Source: Scybalenecus merdavium
Lineage (GTDB): Bacteria; Bacillota; Clostridia; Oscillospirales; Acutalibacteraceae
Direction of reading: 5' to 3'
DNA: 64,000 bases
Assembly: GCA_018714405.1 (NCBI GenBank)
Contig: DVNM01000028.1
Coordinates: forward strand, 1 to 64,000
The notes beneath the pieces are model-generated. The model saw only the letters and a list, made by a program, of their open reading frames with translations, searched no databases and had not been told where the DNA came from. Shown here in pieces: positions 51,962 through 59,990 of the stretch; position 1 is the stretch's first letter, and every line of letters starts with the position of its first letter. A program made the translations under genes and the position numbers.

Positions 51962-53137
51962 TTAGAAATCGACCTCTTCATCATAGTAGCAGCATTTAAG
52001 CAGCTTGGCCATTGTGGGCGGGTCGATCTGTCTGGGATTGGAGCCTGTGCAGGCGTCGCCCACAGCATTTTCTGCCACTTCGTCGAGCTTCTCAAGGAAT
52101 TCTTTTTCGTCAATGATGCCGCCTTCGTAATCCTTGATGCAGCTGGGGATGTTGAGCGCCTTGTTCATTTCTTTAATATGCTCGATCAAGGCGTCCACTG
52201 TGGGCTCAAGGCCAAGGAACGCAGCGATCTCGCAATATCTCTTGTTGGCGTCCGGGTCAACAGAGTTGTACTTGATGACCTTCGGCAGGTACATGGCGTT
52301 TGCGCAGCCGTGTACGATGTGGCCGCCGGAATAGGCAGCGCCGGTCTTGTGCGCCATGGAATGCACGATACCGAGCAGCGCGTTTGAGAAGGCCATGCCG
52401 GCCAGGCACTGTGCGTCGTGCATATTGTCGCGGGCGGTCATGTCGCCGTTATAGGAAGCGACAAGGTCACGGGAGATCATTTTGATGGCGTGCAGTGCAA
52501 GGCCGTCTGTGTAGTTGCAGTGCAGCGTAGAAACATAGGCTTCGATCGCGTGGGTCATAGCATCCATGCCCGTGTGCGCCGTCAGCTTGGCAGGCATCGT
52601 CTCCGCCAGGTCGGGGTCAACGATCGCGACGTCCGGCGTGATGTTGAAGTCAGCCAGCGGGTATTTGATACCTTTTTCATAGTCTGTGATAACGGAGAAA
52701 GCCGTTACCTCGGTTGCCGTGCCGGAGGTGGACGGAACCGCGCAGAACTTTGCCTTTGTGCGCAGTGTCGGGAAGTTGAACGGAATGCACAGATCCTCAA
52801 ACTTGGTGTCAGGATACTCGTAGAAAGTCCACATGGCTTTTGCCGCGTCGATCGGCGAACCGCCGCCGACAGCCACGATCCAGTCGGGTCCGAATTCTTC
52901 CATCGCTTTCGCGCCCTTCATGACGGTCGTAACGGACGGGTCGGGTTCCACACCCTCGTAGAGCTTAACTTCCATGCCGCCCTCTTCCAGATAGTTTACG
53001 ATTTTGTCGAGAAAGCCGAAACGCTTCATGGAGCCGCCGCCGACAACGACGATCGCTTTTTTGCCGCCGAGCGTTTTCAGATTTTCGATCGCGCCCTTGC
53101 CATGATACAGATCTCTCGGTAAAGTAAACCTTGCCAT
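51962..53137 (-). CDS. Iron-containing alcohol dehydrogenase
   Basis: A group III, NAD(P)H-dependent alcohol/butanol dehydrogenase of 391 residues. The dinucleotide-binding region has VGGGSPIDAAKAMW and PSTSGTATEVTAFSVI. The metal ligands lie in DPDLAETMP, HTGMDAMTHAIEAY and GIVHSMAHKTGA. It would reduce aldehydes such as acetaldehyde, butyraldehyde or lactaldehyde; the last would link to the fucose aldolase product, but the genes are far apart. Own promoter with repeats upstream. Confidence 0.9.
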   Translation of the reverse strand: MARFTLPRDLYHGKGAIENLKTLGGKKAIVVVGGGSMKRFGFLDKIVNYLEEGGMEVKLYEGVEPDPSVTTVMKGAKAMEEFGPDWIVAVGGGSPIDAAKAMWTFYEYPDTKFEDLCIPFNFPTLRTKAKFCAVPSTSGTATEVTAFSVITDYEKGIKYPLADFNITPDVAIVDPDLAETMPAKLTAHTGMDAMTHAIEAYVSTLHCNYTDGLALHAIKMISRDLVASYNGDMTARDNMHDAQCLAGMAFSNALLGIVHSMAHKTGAAYSGGHIVHGCANAMYLPKVIKYNSVDPDANKRYCEIAAFLGLEPTVDALIEHIKEMNKALNIPSCIKDYEGGIIDEKEFLEKLDEVAENAVGDACTGSNPRQIDPPTMAKLLKCCYYDEEVDF

Positions 53138-53197
53138 TATGTATTACCTCTTTCAAAATGTAAATTGATGTGGTGGTTTTTTCACCCACCGCAATAA

Positions 53198-53226
53198 ATT
53201 CTAACGCAGATGCACAAAATTGTCAA
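53198..53226 (-). promoter_or_regulatory. Promoter of the iron alcohol dehydrogenase gene
   Basis: On the minus strand, TTGACA (53221-53226), a 17-base spacer and TAGAAT (53198-53203). The leader holds a GGTGG/CCACC hairpin (about 53172-53190). Confidence 0.8.
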
Positions 53227-53238
53227 TGCATTGTCAAT
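53219..53238. repeat. Two copies of the palindrome ATTGTCAAT at the alcohol dehydrogenase promoter
   Basis: ATTGTCAAT occurs at 53219-53227 and 53230-53238, centres 11 bases apart, that is, on one face of the helix. The first contains the -35 hexamer. This looks like a tandem operator; it does not match the usual Rex consensus. Confidence 0.6.
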
Positions 53239-53285
53239 AATTTTTGTGATTTTTTTTAATTTCTTAATAGATTGATAAAAAATAA

Positions 53286-53318
53286 GCAGAACCATTCACA
53301 GCCCGTGAGCGGTTCTGC
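53286..53318 (-). terminator. Terminator of the hlyC-like to mutS2 operon
   Basis: An 8-bp outer stem GCAGAACC/GGTTCTGC with further inner pairing, followed on the minus strand by a TTATTTTTT tract, 22 bases after the mutS2 stop. Confidence 0.75.
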
Positions 53319-53339
53319 CATTAATGCGCAAGCGCAGGT

Positions 53340-55709
53340 CTATTTCAGTTCCACAATGGTCACGCCGGTCTCCCCCTCGCCGTAACGGCCAAGCCGGTAA
53401 GAAGCCACCAGGCGGTTGTGCTTCAGCTCGTCAGCCACAGCGCGGCGCAGCACACCCGTGCCTTTGCCGTGGATGACCGTGAGCTCGTTCAGATTGGTCA
53501 TGGCAGCCCGGTCCAGATACATCTGCAGCGCCGTGACCGCCTCTTCGGCCGTCATGCCGCGCAGGTCGACCGTAGAGCCTACGGAGGAATCGCCGCGCGA
53601 GACAGCGCGGTGCACCGAAACGGGCGCAGAGGGTTTTTCAGCCGGTTTTTCACCCAAAAAGCGCACATCTTTTTCAGATACGCGCGTTTTCAGCGGCCCG
53701 GCCTGCACGGTAAGCTTGGCGCCGGTCTCCACGACTTCGGCCTTGCCCAGACCGCGCACAAGCACCTGGTCGCCTTTTTTCAGCGGGCGCGGCAGTGTGT
53801 AATCGGCATTGTCGAAATCCACACGCTCGGCCGGATCTGTCAGTTCCTGCAGCTCGCCCAGATTGTTTTTGATCTCGCGGCGGGCGCGGCGGGCCAGTTC
53901 CGTTGCCGATGTGTTGCTTTGCTCTTTTTTCAGCTTTTCCAGTTCCAGCAAAAAAGCTGCGCTCTTGCGCCGCGCATCCTCCACGATACGGCGTGCCTCA
54001 TTGCGGGCCGCCTGGATCTCATTTTCACGCTGCTGTTCAGAGCGGCGGCGCGACGCCTCGGCTTTGTCGGCCGCAGACTGCGCGCGGCGGTACATCTCCT
54101 CGGTGCGCGCCTTTTCGCGGTCCAGCACCGAACGCTCTTTTTCCAGATTTTCCAGCACGCCCTCGAACTGGCGGTTTTCATCGCTGACAAGAGCCTGGGC
54201 ACGTTCGGTCACCGACTCCGGAAGACCAAGCCGGCGGGAAATCACAAAGGCGTTAGAGCGCCCCGGCATACCGATCAGCAAACGGTAGGTCGGGCGCAAG
54301 GTCTTTACATCAAACTCACAGGCGCCGTTCGTAACGCCCGGCGTATTCAGCGCGTAAGCTTTCAGTTCCGGGTAATGCGTTGTGGCCATGACCTGCGCAC
54401 CCTGCGCACGCAGCTGCTCAATAACGGCAACGGCCAGCGCAGCGCCCTCGGCCGGGTCAGTGCCGGCGCCCAACTCGTCGATCAAAACAAGCGAATGGTC
54501 CGACGCCGTTTTTAAAATGGAAATGATATTTTTCATGTGCGAGGAGAATGTGGACAGATTCTGCGCGATCGACTGCTCGTCGCCGATGTCGACCAGGATC
54601 CTGTCGTACACGCAGATCCGGCTGCCGTCCCCCGCCGGGATCAGCAGGCCGCACATCGCCATCGCCGTTAAAAGCCCGGTCGTTTTCAAGGTAACCGTTT
54701 TGCCGCCGGTATTCGGGCCGGTGATGACGAGCGTGTCGAACGTTTCCCCAAGAGAGACGTCGATCGGCACGACTTTTTTGGGGTCGATCAGCGGATGACG
54801 TGCCGCCTTGAGCACCGTTACGCCCTCGCGGTTGACACTTGGACGCACCGCGCGCATTTGAGATGCCAGGCGCGCCTTGGCAAAGATCAGGTCCAGATCC
54901 GCAGCGTTTTGGTAACTGGTGCGGATGCCGTCTGCAAACGAGCCGGCCATGGCCGAAAGCTCATAAAGGATACGGCTGATCTCGTCACGTTCCTGCCCCT
55001 CCAAAACTTTGATGGCATTGTTGGCCTCCACAACGCCGGCCGGCTCTACAAATACCGTCTGGCCGCTGGCCGACGTATCGTGCGCCAGGCCCTTGACCTC
55101 GGCACGGCACTCACTTTTGACCGGCACGACATAGCGGCCGCCGCGCTGGGTGACGATCGGTTCCTGCAGATATTTCTGGTAATACGGCGAGCGGATCATT
55201 TTGTCGAGCATTTCACGCACCGAAGCAGACTTGGCGCGGATGCGCCGGCGAATGTCAAACAGTGTATCCGAAGCGTGGTCGCTGATCTCCTCTTCACTGA
55301 CGATCGCTTTGGAGATAGCGCCCTCCAGATAATTGTTCTCGGTCACGCCGTCAAAAAGCGCCGTAAGGCTGGCCGTCATATTTTCACAGTGACCGCGCCA
55401 CGAACAAAGCGCGCGGAAGCTGCGCAGAACAGCCGCGATCTTCAAAAGCTCGCCGGCTGAAAGCGCACCGCCGGCCGCCGCACGGGCAAGCGGCCCGTTT
55501 ACGTTTTGCAGCCCGGAAAACGACGGGGTGCCGAACCGGGCGCACAGCGAAAACGCGTCCTGCGTCTGGTTCAGCAGCACCTCGACCGCCGCCAGGTCAG
55601 ACGACGGCGTAAGCGCCAGCGCCGCGTCGGCCGCATCGGCGCAGCCGGTCTGGGCACGCAGCATCTGCAAAACGCTGTTCAGTTCCAAAATTTGGTAATT
55701 CTTATTCAT
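53340..55709 (-). CDS. mutS2: Endonuclease MutS2
   Basis: A MutS-family ATPase with a C-terminal Smr nuclease; in Firmicutes it acts on stalled or collided ribosomes and on recombination intermediates. 789 residues: core and lever domains (1-300), ATPase with Walker A GPNTGGKTVTLKT and DELGAGTDPAEGAAL, a long coiled coil (about 510-625), a KOW-like segment (KKGDQVLVRGLGKAEVV), and the Smr domain starting DLRGMTAEEAV with VIHGKGTGVLR. Lacks the mismatch-recognition domain of MutS. Overlaps recO by 8 bases; last gene of the operon. Confidence 0.95.
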   Translation of the reverse strand: MNKNYQILELNSVLQMLRAQTGCADAADAALALTPSSDLAAVEVLLNQTQDAFSLCARFGTPSFSGLQNVNGPLARAAAGGALSAGELLKIAAVLRSFRALCSWRGHCENMTASLTALFDGVTENNYLEGAISKAIVSEEEISDHASDTLFDIRRRIRAKSASVREMLDKMIRSPYYQKYLQEPIVTQRGGRYVVPVKSECRAEVKGLAHDTSASGQTVFVEPAGVVEANNAIKVLEGQERDEISRILYELSAMAGSFADGIRTSYQNAADLDLIFAKARLASQMRAVRPSVNREGVTVLKAARHPLIDPKKVVPIDVSLGETFDTLVITGPNTGGKTVTLKTTGLLTAMAMCGLLIPAGDGSRICVYDRILVDIGDEQSIAQNLSTFSSHMKNIISILKTASDHSLVLIDELGAGTDPAEGAALAVAVIEQLRAQGAQVMATTHYPELKAYALNTPGVTNGACEFDVKTLRPTYRLLIGMPGRSNAFVISRRLGLPESVTERAQALVSDENRQFEGVLENLEKERSVLDREKARTEEMYRRAQSAADKAEASRRRSEQQRENEIQAARNEARRIVEDARRKSAAFLLELEKLKKEQSNTSATELARRARREIKNNLGELQELTDPAERVDFDNADYTLPRPLKKGDQVLVRGLGKAEVVETGAKLTVQAGPLKTRVSEKDVRFLGEKPAEKPSAPVSVHRAVSRGDSSVGSTVDLRGMTAEEAVTALQMYLDRAAMTNLNELTVIHGKGTGVLRRAVADELKHNRLVASYRLGRYGEGETGVTIVELK

Positions 55710-56448
55710 CTTTGATTTCCTTATAAAACTTCAATGCAGACAAGTCATACGAAACACGCTGCAGCACAAACTGCTCCGTACAGGCGCAAAGCAGGCGCAT
55801 GTTGGCAGCAGACAGCTTAAAGCTGAACACTTTTTTCAGGTCGGACAGGCAGATGAAACGAACGGCGGTCAGCACGCTCAGCGGCAGCGGCACAAGCCCC
55901 CTGCCCCGCCCGCAGTTTTCACAGTAGATAACAGCGGCGTGCGTGTCAAAATACATCGTGTCCGTCTCATAGGCTGCGCAGGTGTGGCAGGCCACAATGT
56001 CGGGCATATAACCGCCCAGGCACATCAGCCGCAGCTCAAAAACGGCCTTGATCTTGTCGCGCGCAGGCGCCTCGGCACACAAAAGGTGCAGTGCATTCAA
56101 AAACAGGCGCAGCATTTCGTGGCTGGCCTGTTCCTCATGACCGAACTCCAGGATCAGCTGGGCAAAATACTGCGCCAAACTGAGGCTGGAAAGATTTTTG
56201 CGCAAATCGAAAAATACGTCGATCGGCGACGCATTGGAGATGGTATATGTATTGTTTTTATTTTTATATAGTGTAAATGTGCTGTAGGCAAACATGGTGG
56301 TGCCGCTGACCTCGGCGCTGCTGATGCGCTTGGCTCGGCGGACAAACGCCTTGATCAGGCCGAAATCATCAGTAAGGAGAGTGACCAGCCGGTCACTCTC
56401 CCCAACTGTTTGTTCCCTGATAACGATCCCTTTTCCGGTCGTTTTCAT
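55702..56448 (-). CDS. recO: DNA repair protein RecO
   Basis: Helps load RecA on SSB-coated single-stranded DNA. 248 residues: an N-terminal OB fold (KGIVIREQTVGESDRLVTLLT), a helical part, and a zinc-binding group CHTC...CENC in the middle. ATG 56448 follows AGGAG. It lies downstream of era as in many Firmicutes, and overlaps both the 47-residue YqzL-like gene (56 bases) and mutS2. Confidence 0.92.
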   Translation of the reverse strand: MKTTGKGIVIREQTVGESDRLVTLLTDDFGLIKAFVRRAKRISSAEVSGTTMFAYSTFTLYKNKNNTYTISNASPIDVFFDLRKNLSSLSLAQYFAQLILEFGHEEQASHEMLRLFLNALHLLCAEAPARDKIKAVFELRLMCLGGYMPDIVACHTCAAYETDTMYFDTHAAVIYCENCGRGRGLVPLPLSVLTAVRFICLSDLKKVFSFKLSAANMRLLCACTEQFVLQRVSYDLSALKFYKEIKDE

Positions 56449-56536
56449 AAAACGCAGACTCCTGTGCATTTTTGTACTTGATGTAGTCTTCGACCTTGCC
56501 GGAGCGGACAAAGTCGTTCCAATAATCTTTTTCCAT
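56393..56536 (-). CDS. YqzL-like small protein, 47 residues
   Basis: A short frame between era and recO, starting at ATG 56536 after GGCGGTGA and ending at a TGA inside recO. The product begins EKDYWNDFVRSGKVEDYIKY and continues with a charged tail. YqzL of B. subtilis, a 47-residue protein at exactly this place between era and recO, has the same pattern (aromatic-rich start, a Gly turn, then a tyrosine/leucine-rich YLxxK helix). Identity is low and the call rests on size, pattern and position. Function unknown in the family. Confidence 0.6.
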   Translation of the reverse strand: MEKDYWNDFVRSGKVEDYIKYKNAQESAFYENDRKRDRYQGTNSWGE

Positions 56537-56612
56537 TGCATCACCGCCGCAGTAGATATTGTACCCGGCTGCGCGCGGCTAAACAGCAGAAAAATTAACC
56601 ATGAAAGAAAAA

Positions 56613-57503
56613 TCAGTCAAGGCCGAAATTGTGAATGAGTCCTTCGCGGTTGCGCCAGCCCTCTTTGACCTTGACCCAGGTGTGCAGATTGACCTGCACG
56701 CCGAAAAAGCGTTCCATATCCTCGCGGGCGCAGGAAGAGATTTTTTTGAGCATGGCGCCTTTTTTGCCGATGACCATGCCCTTGTGGCTTTCGCGCTCGC
56801 AATAGATCACCGCGTCGATATCCAGAATGGCGCGGTCCTCGCGCTCACGCATCTTTTCAATAGACACGGCGATGCCGTGCGGCACCTCTTTGTCCATAAA
56901 ACGCAGAATTTTTTCACGGATCATCTCGGCTGCCAGCACACGTTCCGGCTGGTCGGTCAGCACGTCATCCGGGAAAAAATGCGGACTTTCGACCGCCAGC
57001 TTTTCCATTTCCGACAGCAGGCTGTCAACGCCCTCGCCGGTCTGTGCGCTGACCGGCACAACGCCGGCAAAATCAAAAAAGCCGCTCATGTAGGCAATGC
57101 GAGCAAGCAGATCCTGCTTGTTGCGCAGGGTGTCGATTTTATTAATGGCCAAAATAGCCGGGATCCTGCAGGCGCGGATCTTTTGCAGAAGTTCCTCTTC
57201 GCCCTTTTTCAGTTCGCCCTGCGGCTCCGTGACAAAAAGGCACGCGTCTACGCCGCCGATCGAATCGCTGACCGCCTCGTTCATTTTTTCACCCAGCTTA
57301 TTGCGCGGCTTTTGCAGGCCGGGCGTATCGAGAAACACCAGCTGCGTCTCGCCGTCGGTCAAAACGCCGGTGATCTTGGTGCGGGTCGTCTGCGGCTTGC
57401 TGGAGACAATGGCAACCTTGGTGCCGAGAAAGCGGTTCAAAAGCGACGATTTGCCGACATTCGGGCAGCCGACGATGGCAATAAAAGCAGTTTTGCTGGC
57501 CAA
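56613..57503 (-). CDS. era: GTPase Era
   Basis: An essential ribosome-assembly GTPase that binds the 3' end of 16S rRNA. 296 residues: G1 GCPNVGKSSLLNRFLG (about 12-27), G3 DTPGLQKPRNKLGEKM, G4 NKID and a C-terminal KH2 domain with VIGKKGAMLKKISSCAREDME. Adjacent to ybeY, whose stop is the base after the era start region. The order ybeY-era-recO is conserved in Firmicutes. Confidence 0.96.
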   Translation of the reverse strand: MASKTAFIAIVGCPNVGKSSLLNRFLGTKVAIVSSKPQTTRTKITGVLTDGETQLVFLDTPGLQKPRNKLGEKMNEAVSDSIGGVDACLFVTEPQGELKKGEEELLQKIRACRIPAILAINKIDTLRNKQDLLARIAYMSGFFDFAGVVPVSAQTGEGVDSLLSEMEKLAVESPHFFPDDVLTDQPERVLAAEMIREKILRFMDKEVPHGIAVSIEKMREREDRAILDIDAVIYCERESHKGMVIGKKGAMLKKISSCAREDMERFFGVQVNLHTWVKVKEGWRNREGLIHNFGLD

Positions 57504-58007
57504 TTACTCGTCCCCCATATAGTAGCTGTCGTCACGCTTCCAGCCGATTTTCGTAAGCACCGTTTCTTCCTTTTCACGCATGTGCACGGCTTCGATGCCG
57601 CTGGTCTCGTGGTCATAGCCCAAAAGATGCAGCATGCTGTGCACCGTCAAAAAGCCGACCTCGCGCTGCAGCGGATGGTTATAAAGCTCGGCCTGTTCAA
57701 ATGCCTTTTCCATGGAAATCACGATGTCGCCGAGGATCTTGGCGCCCGTGTCGTTATTGACGTCATACTCGCCGTCTTTTCCCATCGGGAAACTGAGCAC
57801 GTCGGTCTCTTTGTCGATATTCCTGTATTTTTTATTGAGCACGCGGATCTGCTCGTTGTCCACAAAACTCACACTGACCTCCGCATCATCCTGGAAGCCC
57901 TCCATTTCCAGCACGGCGTGACAGCAGCGGCGGATCAGAAGGCGGATACCCGTCGGGATCTTCACTTTTTTCTGGTTGTTTGTGATCTCCACTTTCACCT
58001 TGTTCAT
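57504..58007 (-). CDS. ybeY: Endoribonuclease/rRNA maturation factor YbeY
   Basis: A zinc-dependent RNase-type protein in 16S rRNA 3'-end maturation and ribosome quality control. 167 residues with the metal motif HSMLHLLGYDHE near residues 121-132, and DVLSFPM and GDIVIS in the core. Overlaps phoH by 4 bases and abuts era. Confidence 0.94.
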   Translation of the reverse strand: MNKVKVEITNNQKKVKIPTGIRLLIRRCCHAVLEMEGFQDDAEVSVSFVDNEQIRVLNKKYRNIDKETDVLSFPMGKDGEYDVNNDTGAKILGDIVISMEKAFEQAELYNHPLQREVGFLTVHSMLHLLGYDHETSGIEAVHMREKEETVLTKIGWKRDDSYYMGDE

Positions 58008-58978
58008 GGGAGCTTTTTCCTCCTTCTCTCTTCATCATATTTTTCATAAGCTCGGATAATATTCTGTACCAAACGGTGGCGCACCACGTCTTTTTCCGTA
58101 AAGCGGATAACGGCGATGTCCTCTACGTTCTTCAAAATCTGCACCACCGATTTCAAGCCGGACGTTTTGCCGCTTGGCAGGTCAATCTGGGTAATGTCGC
58201 CCGTCACGACCATTTTGGACTGAAAGCCCAGACGCGTCAAAAACATTTTCATCTGTTCCGGTGTGGTGTTCTGCGCCTCGTCCAGAATAATAAAGCTGTC
58301 GTCGAGCGTGCGGCCGCGCATGTAGGCGAGGGGCGCGACCTCGATGGCGCCGCGTTCCTGGAATTTCTGGAAGTTTTCCGCCCCCAGAAGATCAAAAAGC
58401 GCATCATAAAGAGGGCGCAGATACGGGTCCACTTTTGACTGCAGGTCGCCGGGCAGAAAGCCGAGCTTTTCGCCGGCCTCGACCGCAGGACGCGTCAAAA
58501 TGATGCGCGACACCTCTTTCGCGCGAAACGCCGTAACGGCCATGGCCACGGCCAGATACGTTTTACCGGTGCCGGCCGGACCGATGCCAAAGGTGATGGT
58601 GTTGCTTTCGATCGCATCGGTGTAGCGGCGCTGGCCGATCGTTTTCGGCTTGACCGGCTTGCCCTTTGCACTGACACACACGGCGCCGGTGCCGAGCGAC
58701 GAGATCTTGTCTTCCTTGCCGTCGCGCACAAGCGAGATCACATAGTGCACATTCTGGTCGGTCAGGGTTTCGCCGCGGTTGATCATGAAAAGCAGTGTCT
58801 GTACGGCGCGGGCGGCCATAGACACATTTTCAGGCTCGCCCTGGATCTTGATGTCGGCACCGCGGCTGACGATCGTGACCCGGAATTCATTTTCGATCGT
58901 TTTGATATTTTCATCAAAATTTCCGAAAAGCGAGATCACCTGTTCAACCGCTTCAATACCGATCGTTTCTTCATACAT
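58004..58978 (-). CDS. PhoH-like ATPase (YbeZ)
   Basis: A P-loop ATPase, often found with YbeY and thought to act as an RNA helicase-like partner. 324 residues: an N-terminal KH-like part, Walker A FGIGPAGTGKTYLAVA (about 130-145), the PhoH segment RPAVEAGEKLGFLPGDL, Walker B FIILDEAQN and TGDITQIDLP. It overlaps ybeY by 4 bases and the preceding CBS-protein gene by 1 base. Confidence 0.93.
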   Translation of the reverse strand: MYEETIGIEAVEQVISLFGNFDENIKTIENEFRVTIVSRGADIKIQGEPENVSMAARAVQTLLFMINRGETLTDQNVHYVISLVRDGKEDKISSLGTGAVCVSAKGKPVKPKTIGQRRYTDAIESNTITFGIGPAGTGKTYLAVAMAVTAFRAKEVSRIILTRPAVEAGEKLGFLPGDLQSKVDPYLRPLYDALFDLLGAENFQKFQERGAIEVAPLAYMRGRTLDDSFIILDEAQNTTPEQMKMFLTRLGFQSKMVVTGDITQIDLPSGKTSGLKSVVQILKNVEDIAVIRFTEKDVVRHRLVQNIIRAYEKYDEERRRKKLP

Positions 58979-59781
58979 TAGCCAATCTCTACCTTAATTT
59001 TTTCAATTCTGCGTTCGGCGACCTGTTCTACCGTAAACGACAGGTTGCCGTACTGGGCGTGCGCCTTTTCGCGCGGTTTCGGCAAATAGCCGAGCAGGGT
59101 GATGACAAAGCCGGCCAGCGTGTCGTAGTCACCCTCCGGCAAAGAGACGCCGAGCACCTTTTCCACCTCTTCGATATAGGCGAGGCCCTCAAACAAATAC
59201 GTCTTGTCGTCGATCTTGCTGTAGTCGTGCTCATCCTCGTCGTACTCATCCTGAATGTTGCCGACGATGCTTTCCACCAGATCTTCCATGGTAACGATAC
59301 CGTCCGTGCCGCCGTATTCATCGACGACGACAGCCATCTGCACATGCGACTCGACCATGCGCTGAAACAGCTTGATGCAGTCAATGGTACCGGGCACCAG
59401 CATAGGCTCACGGTAGAAATCGGAAAGCTTGGCTTCGGGCGAGATCTCGGTGCCGACATAGCGCAGCAGATCCTTTACATAAACGATGCCCCGGATGTTG
59501 TCCAGGTCTTCCTGATAGACCGGGATGCGGGAAAAGCCGGTTTCAATCGAGAGTCTGACCAGGTCTAAAATGCTGTCCTCCTCCTCGACCGCCTCAATGT
59601 CGGTGCGGTGCGTCATCAGATCCTCGGCACAAAGGTCGTCAAAATCAAAAATATTTTTGATCATTTCGCGCTGTGAATCGTCGAGCTCGCCCTTTTGACT
59701 GTCATCCTCAACGAGTTGTTTGATTTCTTCTTCGGTCGTACTTTCGCGTTTTAAAAATCTGGCAAATAGACCACTGCCCAT
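58978..59781 (-). CDS. CBS-domain protein of the HlyC/CorC (YbeX-like) family, soluble form
   Basis: 267 residues: a CBS pair (about 50-170; DLMTHRTDIEAVEEED, VVVDEYGGTDGIVTMEDL) and a C-terminal CorC_HlyC transporter-associated domain (about 185-265). The membrane DUF21 domain of larger relatives is absent, as in proteobacterial YbeX/CorC. In those bacteria ybeX sits in the ybeZ-ybeY-ybeX operon; here it is first, before phoH and ybeY, which supports a ribosome- or magnesium-related role. GGAGGGA precedes ATG 59781. First gene of a seven-gene operon. Confidence 0.88.
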   Translation of the reverse strand: MGSGLFARFLKRESTTEEEIKQLVEDDSQKGELDDSQREMIKNIFDFDDLCAEDLMTHRTDIEAVEEEDSILDLVRLSIETGFSRIPVYQEDLDNIRGIVYVKDLLRYVGTEISPEAKLSDFYREPMLVPGTIDCIKLFQRMVESHVQMAVVVDEYGGTDGIVTMEDLVESIVGNIQDEYDEDEHDYSKIDDKTYLFEGLAYIEEVEKVLGVSLPEGDYDTLAGFVITLLGYLPKPREKAHAQYGNLSFTVEQVAERRIEKIKVEIG

Positions 59782-59854
59782 ACAGGCAATCCCTCCAAAT
59801 AACTGTATTTTATTATTTTACACAGAATTTATGTTTTCTTTATGGTTATGAGTT

Positions 59855-59883
59855 ATTATATAATATAAAACCGGTTTTGTAAA
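59855..59883 (-). promoter_or_regulatory. Promoter of the CBS-phoH-ybeY-era-recO-mutS2 operon
   Basis: On the minus strand, TTTACA (59878-59883), a 17-base spacer and TATAAT (59855-59860). It is back to back with the FkbM gene promoter, only 3 bases between the -35 elements. Confidence 0.75.
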
Positions 59884-59886
59884 GAC

Positions 59887-59914
59887 TTGAAAAAGAACGA
59901 ATGTCTGTTATAAT
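59887..59914 (+). promoter_or_regulatory. Promoter of the FkbM methyltransferase gene
   Basis: TTGAAA (59887-59892), a 16-base spacer and TATAAT (59909-59914). The predicted start excludes the ATG at 59901 and supports ATG 59991. Confidence 0.65.
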
Positions 59915-59990
59915 TATTATAAATCAGTCTGTAATATTATTTGATCGTTACGAAACGGCTGTTTTTACCCAAAAAGGCAGACAAAAAACA

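Noticed and set aside
53219..53238. Rex operator at the alcohol dehydrogenase promoter
   Set aside because: The TTGTTAA/TTGTGAA inverted arrangement of Rex sites is not present; kept only as an unidentified tandem palindrome.
56601..58049. 482-codon plus-strand open frame opposite era and ybeY
   Set aside because: Both minus-strand genes are certain and overlapping operon genes; the antisense product shows no recognisable domain and no ribosome-binding site.
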